From an uncultured Eubacteriales bacterium (GTDB lineage Bacteria > Bacillota > Clostridia > Oscillospirales > Oscillospiraceae), in assembly GCA_900548615.1 (NCBI GenBank), contig URKW01000040.1, positions 1-17,721 of the forward strand: DNA of 17,721 bases, in the 5' to 3' direction. Made by a program: the position numbers and the translations under genes. Position 1 is the stretch's first letter, and each line of letters begins with the position of its first letter. The notes beneath the pieces are model-generated. The model saw only the letters and a program-made list of their open reading frames with translations. It searched no databases and had not been told where the DNA came from. Positions 1-5,127 of the stretch are shown piece after piece.

Positions 1-1
1 G

Positions 2-328
2 CTCGGTAAGACTACCGATCAGCGTATGGCGATGCTCCGTCAGCAGGTCACCGATCTTCTGGACAACGGCCGCATGGAGACCACCATTACCCGTTGCAAG
101 GAGATCAAGCCCCTGGCTGAAAAGATGATTACCCTGGGCAAGAAGGGTGATCTGGCTGCCTATCGTCAGGCACTGAGCTTCATCACCAAAGAGGATGTTG
201 CCAACAAGCTGTTCAAGGAGATCGCTCCTGAATATGCCGAGCGCAACGGCGGTTATACCCGCATCATCCGCACCGGCGTCCGCCGCGGCGATGCTGCCGA
301 GACCGCTATCATCGAGCTGGTGAAGTAA
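2..328 (+). CDS. rplQ: 50S ribosomal protein L17 (5' end outside window)
   Basis: This is the C-terminal 108 residues of ribosomal protein L17, a structural protein of the large ribosomal subunit near the exit tunnel. The frame is open from the window edge and begins LGKTTDQRMAMLRQ, which matches the start of L17 after its usual MPxxRKLGR leader, so only a few N-terminal codons are missing. Further L17 signatures are the TTxxRCKEIKPLAEKMITLGK stretch, the NGGYTRI segment and the C-terminal AETAIIELV. The frame closes with TAA and is followed within 20 bases by a strong intrinsic terminator. It is therefore the last gene of the ribosomal-protein and rpoA operon in this organism. Nothing is unusual in the visible part. 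Confidence 0.97.
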   Translation, partial: LGKTTDQRMAMLRQQVTDLLDNGRMETTITRCKEIKPLAEKMITLGKKGDLAAYRQALSFITKEDVANKLFKEIAPEYAERNGGYTRIIRTGVRRGDAAETAIIELVK

Positions 329-343
329 TCACTTCTGAATAAA

Positions 344-387
344 AAGCCCTTTGCTATGGCTCAGCCGCCGTAGCAAAGGGCTTTTTT
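344..387 (+). terminator. Intrinsic terminator of the rplQ operon
   Basis: A perfect 13-bp stem (positions 344-356 with 371-383) is followed by a run of T. It begins 16 bases after the rplQ stop and closes that operon. Confidence 0.93.
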
Positions 388-405
388 ATGTTATGGGATA
401 GGAGT

Positions 406-842
406 GTTTCGCGCTCCGGCGCGACCTACTTTTGTCAACAGTGACAAAAGTAGGCAAAAACACCGGAAGAAACCTCCGGTTTCTTCACTTCCGGGCGCGC
501 TATGCTTCGTACTTGCCATGGTGAATTTTACCACACGATCACGCGGCATTTTCTTTTTCGATTCGTCATTGAATCGTTTGTGCTCCAGCGTCGCTGCCGC
601 TGATGCTGCCGACGAACAACGCTGTTGGTTCTACCGTTGAGAAGATAAGCGGCAGCGGCGCAAGAGGAAAGTCGATTCGTCACACGAAACGAAATCAACC
701 ATGTTCTGTGAACGTGTGGTAAAAGGCCACAAATTTAGAAAAGAAACAGCGCGGGCGGATTCTTAAACCGCAGGTTTAAGCTGTCCTTTTGGGTACTTTT
801 GGGACAGCGGCCAAAAGTACCTCGCGCTCGCAAGCGCGAAAC
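406..842 (+). repeat. Long palindromic repeat, copy A
   Basis: A 437-bp non-coding element with 9-bp inverted ends (GTTTCGCGC at 406-414, GCGCGAAAC at 834-842). A second copy lies inverted at 10397-10858. Internal structures are: a hairpin at 425-454 (13-bp stem), a hairpin at 466-486 (9-bp stem), a 12-bp perfect stem pairing 526-537 with 713-724, a central stem pairing 588-601 with 648-661 (one G-T pair), a hairpin at 762-780 (8-bp stem), and a hairpin at 792-821 (11-bp stem). Short open frames inside it do not resemble any protein. There is no transposase and no convincing target-site duplication. It fills most of the gap between rplQ and the next gene. Its function is unknown; candidates are a MITE-like element, a folded RNA or a DNA structural element. 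Confidence 0.9.
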
Positions 843-858
843 ATCTTCCCTCCCGCCG

Positions 859-888
859 TTGCCAAAGCGGCAGGGGGTATGGTATACT
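859..888 (+). promoter_or_regulatory. Possible distal promoter upstream of the unknown/zinc-ribbon cluster
   Basis: TTGCCA (859-864) and TATACT (883-888) are separated by 18 bases, with a TGn extended -10 at 880-882. It lies just outside repeat copy A. A transcript from here would carry a leader of about 145 bases with a possible 8-bp stem (941-948 with 974-981). The rest of 843-1040 holds no gene that I can see. Confidence 0.45.
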
Positions 889-989
889 AAAACTATACTA
901 TTGGGCCTTTGGGGGCAACGTCCTACAGAATGTAAACTTCAAATTGCGGCGAGTTTCAACGAAAAATATACAACGCAATTTTAACGTGC

Positions 990-1018
990 TGGACAAAACC
1001 GCCGCGGTATGGCATACT
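990..1018 (+). promoter_or_regulatory. Probable sigma-A promoter of the unknown/zinc-ribbon cluster
   Basis: TGGACA (990-995) and CATACT (1013-1018) are separated by 17 bases. It sits 22 bases before the first start codon of the cluster, a fitting distance. Confidence 0.6.
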
Positions 1019-1040
1019 CTGAATAAGAAACGAGGGATAG

Positions 1041-1484
1041 ATGATGCATTATGGTGCGATTCTGGAGAAGGGTGAGGAGTGCTTCACATATCTGGACAAG
1101 GTTTTTGCCGCACTGGGGAATATTCAGGAGAACTACAACTGGCTGCTCACCGACTGCGAGTGCAATGTGGATATCCCGGAGCTGGAGGACGAATTCTGCT
1201 GGATGAGCGGCAGCGAGCTGACAGCGTTACAGCGGAAATACCATAATCCCCAGTGGATATGGGCTGTGCTGTCCGCCTTTGAAAAGTCCGTCACAAAGAA
1301 GCAGGTGCTGGAATATCCGCTTCCGGCTGCCCGTGATAACCGCGTCCAGCACCCGCTGGCGACCTTTGAGATCGTGCCCATTGACAGCAGTTATGTAGTG
1401 GTGTTCAGCCGGGAGAAAGAGATCGTTGACCGGTTCAGGGCGTATTTTCCATTGAGCGAGGAATTGGAAGCGTGGTGGCGATAA
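1041..1484 (+). CDS. Hypothetical protein, unknown family
   Basis: A 147-aa soluble-looking protein with no signal peptide and no membrane segment. It is acidic and rich in Trp and Tyr (YNWLLTDCEC near residue 33, PQWIWAV near 70, ending EAWWR). The C-terminal part (EIVPIDSSYVVVFSREKEIVDRFRAYFP) has the alternating hydrophobic pattern of a small alpha/beta domain. The overall style recalls stand-alone single-domain Firmicutes proteins of the DUF2691 or immunity-protein type, but I cannot assign it. A GAGGG motif at 1032-1036 allows a start at 1041 or at the second ATG, 1044; the latter has the better spacing. It ends one base before the ribosome binding site of the first zinc-ribbon gene, so it is probably the first gene of that operon. 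Its link to its neighbours is inferred from position only. Confidence 0.8.
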   Translation: MMHYGAILEKGEECFTYLDKVFAALGNIQENYNWLLTDCECNVDIPELEDEFCWMSGSELTALQRKYHNPQWIWAVLSAFEKSVTKKQVLEYPLPAARDNRVQHPLATFEIVPIDSSYVVVFSREKEIVDRFRAYFPLSEELEAWWR

Positions 1485-1498
1485 AGGAGGGGAACGAT

Positions 1499-1912
1499 AT
1501 GGCAAGCATCAAATGTAAGGCCTGCGGACGGCGGTACAGCTATCATCAGAGTGATCTGTGTCCCCACTGCGGCGCGTATAACCGTCCGTCCAGCCGTATG
1601 CGGGTGGACTTTGACAAGGACGGCAACGCGGAATTGCTGCACGAGCAGACGTTTTTGCAGCAGAGCGCGGCGGGACGGCAGCGCAAGGACTGCTACGAGC
1701 GGAAAGAGTGCCACGAGGGCGCGGCCCGTCAGGTGCGTATCCCCGGACTGAATAACCAGCAGCTGATGGAAAAAATGAAGGAATTCGGCAATCAGACGGG
1801 AGCGTTGTTTGGCGAAAAGGGAGAGAAAAAGAAGGGTGGATCGGAAATTGGGTATGCAGTTATCATCGCCGTTGTCATAATGTTGCTGCGGGCTTGCGTG
1901 TCCTACATATGA
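1499..1912 (+). CDS. Tail-anchored zinc-ribbon protein, paralog 1
   Basis: A 137-aa protein of unknown function. The N-terminus is a zinc ribbon with two CxxC knuckles (C6, C9, C21, C24; the second reads CPHCGAYN). A conserved linker follows with DFDKDGNAE (residues 37-45), which resembles a calcium-loop DxDxDG motif, and then a C/H cluster (C65, C71, H72). The C-terminus (about 117-134) is a single hydrophobic helix, so the protein is probably tail-anchored with the ribbon in the cytosol. The start at 1499 is chosen because AAAGGAGGGG (1483-1492) lies 6 bases before it; an in-frame GTG at 1472 would overlap the preceding gene and lacks this site. Two paralogs follow in tandem, and 150 bases (1617-1766) are identical to paralog 2. 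Confidence 0.88.
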   Translation: MASIKCKACGRRYSYHQSDLCPHCGAYNRPSSRMRVDFDKDGNAELLHEQTFLQQSAAGRQRKDCYERKECHEGAARQVRIPGLNNQQLMEKMKEFGNQTGALFGEKGEKKKGGSEIGYAVIIAVVIMLLRACVSYI

Positions 1913-1930
1913 TACGAAAAGGAGAGCACA

Positions 1931-2329
1931 ATGGCGAATATCAAGTGTAAATCCTGCGGTAAGCGGTACAGCCATCATCAGAGTGATTTGTGCCCTCACT
2001 GTGGGGCGTATAACCGCCCGGCCAGCCGCATGCGGGTGGACTTCGATCAGGACGGCAACGCGGAATTGCTGCACGAGCAGACGTTTTTGCAGCAGAGCGC
2101 GGCGGGACGGCAGCGCAAGGACTGCTACGAGCGGAAAGAGTGCCACGAGGGCGCGGCCCGTCAGGTGCGTATCCCCGGACTGAATAACCAGCAGCTGACA
2201 GAGAAGCTGAAGCAATACGGCGCGTCCATCCGCAAAACGGAGGACGGCGAGCTGTCAGACGGCGCCAAGGCGCTGCTGGGCGTGGCGGCCTTTGTGCTTT
2301 TCCTGATCCTGTCTGTGGCGCGGTGGTAA
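1931..2329 (+). CDS. Tail-anchored zinc-ribbon protein, paralog 2
   Basis: A 132-aa paralog of the preceding protein, 18 bases downstream and preceded by AAGGAGAG. Zinc ligands C6, C9, C21 and C24 are conserved. DFDQDGNAE and the DCYERKECH cluster are present. The middle (2049-2198) is identical at DNA level to paralog 1. After that block the tails diverge completely: here a short charged linker (SIRKTEDGELSDGAK) leads to a hydrophobic helix at about residues 112-130, ending two residues before the C-terminus. The predicted topology is cytosolic ribbon, single membrane anchor, almost no external part. The ribbon-coding part differs from paralog 1 at many silent sites, so the identical block is younger than the rest. 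Function unknown. Confidence 0.88.
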   Translation: MANIKCKSCGKRYSHHQSDLCPHCGAYNRPASRMRVDFDQDGNAELLHEQTFLQQSAAGRQRKDCYERKECHEGAARQVRIPGLNNQQLTEKLKQYGASIRKTEDGELSDGAKALLGVAAFVLFLILSVARW

Positions 2330-2342
2330 AAGGGGAATTTCT

Positions 2343-3125
2343 ATGGCAAATATCAAGTGTAAATCCTGCGGACGGTGGTACAGCTATCTGGAGAGCGACC
2401 TGTGCCCTCATTGCGGGGCGTACAACCGGCTGCCCAGCCGGATGCGGGTGGATTTTGATAAGGACGGCAACGCCGAACTGTTGAATGAGAAGCAGTTCCA
2501 GCGGCAGAGTGCCGCCAACCGGCAGCAGAAGGACTGCTATGAACACGAGACCGCGCACGAAAGCGGCAAGGCGACTGTCCGTCACGGCGGCGGACTGACC
2601 ACCGGAAAGCTTATTGCGGTCGCGGCGGTGCTGGTGGCGGTGTTTATCGCGGTGTGCGGGCTGAACTTCTTTATCGGGCTGGGAACCTCTGAGGGAGGCT
2701 TGAGCCCCGATATCGAGATCGGGTCCGAAGCGCCCGCCGAGGAGATCACCAGCGTCCCCGCATTCTATTACGAGCTGGGCGAGCAGTTCGTGATCGACGG
2801 CCAGCCGGTACGGGTGGAGAATGTCGGCTTCGACACGGAGGAGCTTCAGGCTACGGTGTATTGGGAGAATGAGGCGATCTATACGCCGGAGCTGTATGTC
2901 TTCTATGAGGACGGCAGCGAGCTGTTTACCTTTACCTGGTATGAAGAAAACGTGGGTGAGAACCTTTGGCAGTACGGCTACACCGACGAGGGGTTCGGCT
3001 GGGAGAATGTGACGGAGGCGTATCTGTCCTTTACCAACTACGGCTGGGCGGAGGACGATTCCACAGTAGATTCCTATTACGAGGTACGGGTGAACATTAC
3101 GGAGGCTTTTTCCGGTATCGCATAA
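2343..3125 (+). CDS. Zinc-ribbon protein with membrane helix and extracellular domain, paralog 3
   Basis: A 260-aa protein, third and largest of the tandem family, 13 bases after paralog 2 with AAAGGGG as ribosome binding site. Its first 70 residues match the others: CxxC at 6-9, CPHC at 21-24, and DFDKDGNAE at 37-45. The C/H cluster is altered to DCYEHETAH (C65, H68, H72). A membrane helix spans about 88-112. A new acidic, Tyr- and Trp-rich domain of about 140 residues (121-260) then follows, presumably outside the cell. Its pattern (GEQFVIDGQPVRVENVGF, later YYEVRVNITEAF) suggests a beta-sandwich such as the DUF4352/DUF5067 type, but that is only a resemblance. It is the last gene before a terminator. 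The layout of ribbon inside, sensor-like domain outside suggests a signalling or adaptor role, which is inference. Confidence 0.87.
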   Translation: MANIKCKSCGRWYSYLESDLCPHCGAYNRLPSRMRVDFDKDGNAELLNEKQFQRQSAANRQQKDCYEHETAHESGKATVRHGGGLTTGKLIAVAAVLVAVFIAVCGLNFFIGLGTSEGGLSPDIEIGSEAPAEEITSVPAFYYELGEQFVIDGQPVRVENVGFDTEELQATVYWENEAIYTPELYVFYEDGSELFTFTWYEENVGENLWQYGYTDEGFGWENVTEAYLSFTNYGWAEDDSTVDSYYEVRVNITEAFSGIA

Positions 3126-3128
3126 GAG

Positions 3129-3163
3129 ACCGGGCAGGGGAGAACCTCTGCCCGGTGCTTTTT
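3129..3163 (+). terminator. Intrinsic terminator after the zinc-ribbon cluster
   Basis: A GC-rich stem (ACCGGGCAG with CTGCCCGGT, plus inner pairs) is followed by GCTTTTTA, starting a few bases after the stop of paralog 3. Confidence 0.85.
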
Positions 3164-3203
3164 ATGTCCGCTTCCGCATATAGTTGCGGGAGGGGGGGAT
3201 GGC

Positions 3204-3932
3204 ATGAAGCGGGTATGGCTGGCGCTGGCGGCGCTGGTGCTGACGGCGGTCTGCGCTGGTGCGAGGATCGCCGGTGACAGGGACAGCGCCGTGGCCGCCG
3301 ACAACGGGACGGCGCTGCCGGATAGGGAGGAGATCAAATACGTGGCCCTGACCTTCGACGATGGGCCGTCGCCCCGGTGTACGCCACAGCTGCTGGACGG
3401 CCTGAAGGAGCGGGGCGTCCGCGCCACGTTCTTTGTGGTGGGCTGTCAGGTGGTGAAGGATCCGGATATCGTCATCCGCATGGCTGCCGAGGGTCATCAG
3501 GTGGGTAACCACTCCTACGACCACAAGGAGCTGGATAAGCTGTCCTGCGGCGAGGCGGCGGAGGATATGCAGCGCAATAACGATCTGCTGTGCCAACTGC
3601 TGGGAGAGGGGGATTACTGGGTGCGGCCGCCCTACGGCCTGCTGTCGCAGGAGGAGATGGCGGCGCTGACCGTGCCCATCATCAACTGGTCGGTGGACAC
3701 GGAGGACTGGAAAAGCAAGGACGCGGAGAAAATTCTGGACATCATCTACCGGGATGCCGGGGACGGGGATATCATCCTGCTCCACGACAGGTATCTCAAC
3801 TCGGTGGACGCGGCGCTGCGGGCGGTGGATCATCTGCAGCAGCAGGGGTATCGGTTCGTCACGGTGGCGGAGCTGCTGGCGCTGAAGGGCGTGGAGCCGG
3901 AGGGGGGAGAGGTGTACAGGAGCGTATCGTAG
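3204..3932 (+). CDS. NodB-type polysaccharide deacetylase, membrane-anchored or secreted
   Basis: A 242-aa carbohydrate esterase family 4 protein expected to remove N-acetyl groups from peptidoglycan or another envelope polymer. An N-terminal hydrophobic segment (about residues 4-20) is a signal peptide or anchor. All NodB motifs are visible: TFDDGPSP (50-57, catalytic Asp52 and metal Asp53), NHSYDH with metal His103 and His107, RPPYG (141-145), DTEDW (165-169) and ILLHD with His194. The length fits a bare NodB domain, as in the PdaA/PdaB group, with no extra binding module. The start is preceded by a G-rich run (GGGAGGGGGGG, 3188-3198). No clear promoter was found between the upstream terminator and this gene, so low-level read-through or a weak promoter may drive it. 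The exact substrate cannot be told from sequence. Confidence 0.93.
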   Translation: MKRVWLALAALVLTAVCAGARIAGDRDSAVAADNGTALPDREEIKYVALTFDDGPSPRCTPQLLDGLKERGVRATFFVVGCQVVKDPDIVIRMAAEGHQVGNHSYDHKELDKLSCGEAAEDMQRNNDLLCQLLGEGDYWVRPPYGLLSQEEMAALTVPIINWSVDTEDWKSKDAEKILDIIYRDAGDGDIILLHDRYLNSVDAALRAVDHLQQQGYRFVTVAELLALKGVEPEGGEVYRSVS

Positions 3933-3964
3933 GGGTGTGCCCCGCTCCTACGGAATAAGATATA

Positions 3965-4002
3965 CAAAAAAGACCTCCGATGCTTTCACATCGGAGGTCT
4001 TA
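3965..4002 (-). terminator. Intrinsic terminator of secG
   Basis: A perfect stem (AAGACCTCCGATG with its complement) spans about 3970-4001. Read on the minus strand it is followed by a T run (complement of 3964-3970). It lies just past the secG stop and also separates secG from the convergent deacetylase gene. Confidence 0.92.
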
Positions 4003-4018
4003 ATGATACAAATTATGC

Positions 4019-4261
4019 TTACTTGCCAGCGGCGATCATGCAGTTGAGAACCAGCGTCAGCACAACAAACACAGCGCCCAGCCACTTGGTAGCCTTGGCC
4101 AGCTTGGCGTCCAGAGAACGGGCCTTGCTCTTGGCCATGTAGGAATCAGCGATGCCGCCGATGGCGCCGGACAGACCCTGGCTCTTGCCGGACTGGAACA
4201 GAACGATCAGGATCAACAGCAGAGCAGCGATCAGCTGCAGAATCGTAACAAAGAGAAGCAT
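4019..4261 (-). CDS. secG: Preprotein translocase subunit SecG
   Basis: An 80-aa SecG, the small subunit of the SecYEG channel that aids protein export across the cytoplasmic membrane. It has the family's two membrane helices (about 3-24 and 57-76), joined by the conserved cytosolic loop that contains LFQSGKSQGLSGAIGG (residues 21-36). The length is typical. The minus-strand start is preceded by GGAGGG (complement of 4270-4275) at a good distance. It is a single-gene unit here, with its own promoter and terminator, divergent from lexA. In many Firmicutes rnr and smpB follow secG; here they do not. Confidence 0.96.
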   Translation of the reverse strand: MLLFVTILQLIAALLLILIVLFQSGKSQGLSGAIGGIADSYMAKSKARSLDAKLAKATKWLGAVFVVLTLVLNCMIAAGK

Positions 4262-4287
4262 ACGGAAAACCCTCCAAACATATTTGC

Positions 4288-4310
4288 ATGCCTGTCCAAG
4301 CGACAGGCAT
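4288..4310 (-). promoter_or_regulatory. Hairpin in the secG leader
   Basis: A perfect 9-bp stem (ATGCCTGTC 4288-4296 with GACAGGCAT 4302-4310) has a 5-base loop. It lies in the predicted 5' leader of secG, 12 bases upstream of its ribosome binding site. No T run follows on either strand, so it is not a simple terminator. Its role is unknown. Confidence 0.6.
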
Positions 4311-4329
4311 ATCTATCACAGTAACAACC

Positions 4330-4358
4330 ATGTTACCACAGTCAGGGGGAAAAAGCAA
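4330..4358 (-). promoter_or_regulatory. Probable sigma-A promoter of secG
   Basis: On the minus strand TTGCTT (complement of 4353-4358) and TAACAT (complement of 4330-4335) are 17 bases apart, with a TG extended -10. The -10 overlaps a palindrome, GTAACA-N4-TGTTAC, at 4321-4336 that could be an operator. Confidence 0.65.
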
Positions 4359-4380
4359 GCAGAAATTGAAAAATATTTTA

Positions 4381-4392
4381 GAACAAACGTTG
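4381..4392 (+). promoter_or_regulatory. Putative LexA operator (SOS box) of lexA
   Basis: GAACAAACGTTG fits the Gram-positive SOS box GAAC-N4-GTTC with one mismatch. It overlaps the first bases of the lexA -35 element, as expected for autoregulation. Confidence 0.6.
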
Positions 4393-4418
4393 CAAACCGG
4401 TAAAAAGTGTGGTATACT
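4390..4418 (+). promoter_or_regulatory. Promoter of lexA
   Basis: TTGCAA (4390-4395) and TATACT (4413-4418) are separated by 17 bases, with a TGn extended -10 at 4410-4412. The expected transcription start lies about 30 bases before the lexA ATG. Confidence 0.8.
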
Positions 4419-4455
4419 GACCATAATGCAACAGGGCGCGGAGAAGGAGGGGCCT

Positions 4456-5088
4456 ATGGCACAGATGACACGCATGCAGCAGAAGATCTATGACTACATC
4501 GCCCAGATGCTGGCGCAGGAGGGCTATCCCCCCTCTGTCCGCGAGATCGGCGCGGCGGTGGGGCTGAAGTCGCCGTCCACGGTGCATTTCCACTTGAAGC
4601 ACATGGAGGAAAAGGGCATCATCAAAAAGGCGGGACGCAAGGGCCGCACCATCACGCTGGTGCAGCCGCCGGTGCAGCAGGAGACTGCCGCGCCGCAGAT
4701 GCTGGAGGAGGAACCGCCGGTAGGCCGTGTGCCCATTGTGGGAACAGTGGCGGCCGGTGCGCCGATTCTGGCGCAGGAGTGTATCGAGGATTATCTGGCC
4801 TTTGACACCGGCGGACGGGACGGCGAGTATTTTGCCCTGCGGGTGCGGGGCGAGTCCATGCTGAACGCCGGTATCCTGCCGGGGGATCTGGTGGTGGTAC
4901 ACCAGCAGCAGGAGGCCCGCAACGGAGAGATCATCGTGGCGCTGATCGAGGATGAGGCCACGGTGAAGCGGCTGAAGCGCAAGGACGGCCGCGTATGGCT
5001 GATGCCGGAAAACGAGGCCTACAGCCCCATTGACGGCACCCATGCCTCCATTTTGGGCAAGGTTAGCGCCGTGATACGGACATATTAA
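4456..5088 (+). CDS. lexA: LexA SOS repressor
   Basis: A 210-aa LexA, the repressor of the SOS DNA-damage regulon, cleaved by itself with the help of RecA filaments. The N-terminal winged helix (about residues 1-68) carries the LexA pattern YPPSVREIGAAVGLKSPSTVHFHL. The S24 peptidase domain has the cleavage bond Ala100-Gly101 in VGTVAAGAPIL, the nucleophile Ser134 in RGESMLNAGI and the general base Lys171 in DEATVKRL. All functional residues are intact and the length is typical. The start at 4456 is set by AAGGAGGGG ending just upstream; an in-frame ATG at 4288 would place the promoter inside the gene and is rejected. The operator-like site at 4381-4392 suggests self-repression. The gene stands alone between secG and a bidirectional terminator. 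Confidence 0.97.
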   Translation: MAQMTRMQQKIYDYIAQMLAQEGYPPSVREIGAAVGLKSPSTVHFHLKHMEEKGIIKKAGRKGRTITLVQPPVQQETAAPQMLEEEPPVGRVPIVGTVAAGAPILAQECIEDYLAFDTGGRDGEYFALRVRGESMLNAGILPGDLVVVHQQQEARNGEIIVALIEDEATVKRLKRKDGRVWLMPENEAYSPIDGTHASILGKVSAVIRTY

Positions 5089-5092
5089 CAGA

Positions 5093-5120
5093 AAAAGAGA
5101 CGGCTTACGTCGTCTCTTTT
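5093..5120. terminator. Bidirectional terminator between lexA and the lipoprotein gene
   Basis: A 10-bp stem (AAAAGAGACG 5093-5102 with CGTCTCTTTT 5111-5120) has A and T flanks, giving a U run on either strand. It lies between two convergent genes whose stops are 4 and 7 bases away. Confidence 0.88.
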
Positions 5121-5127
5121 CTGTTCG

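Noticed and set aside
406..842. Repeat copies A and B as conventional insertion sequences or MITEs
   Set aside because: There are short inverted ends, but no transposase and no convincing target-site duplication at either copy. Mobility is therefore left as one possibility, not a call.
404..984. Open frames of 78 and 61 codons in and after repeat copy A
   Set aside because: They follow the palindromic repeat, lack ribosome binding sites, and the corresponding stretches in copy B do not keep the frame.
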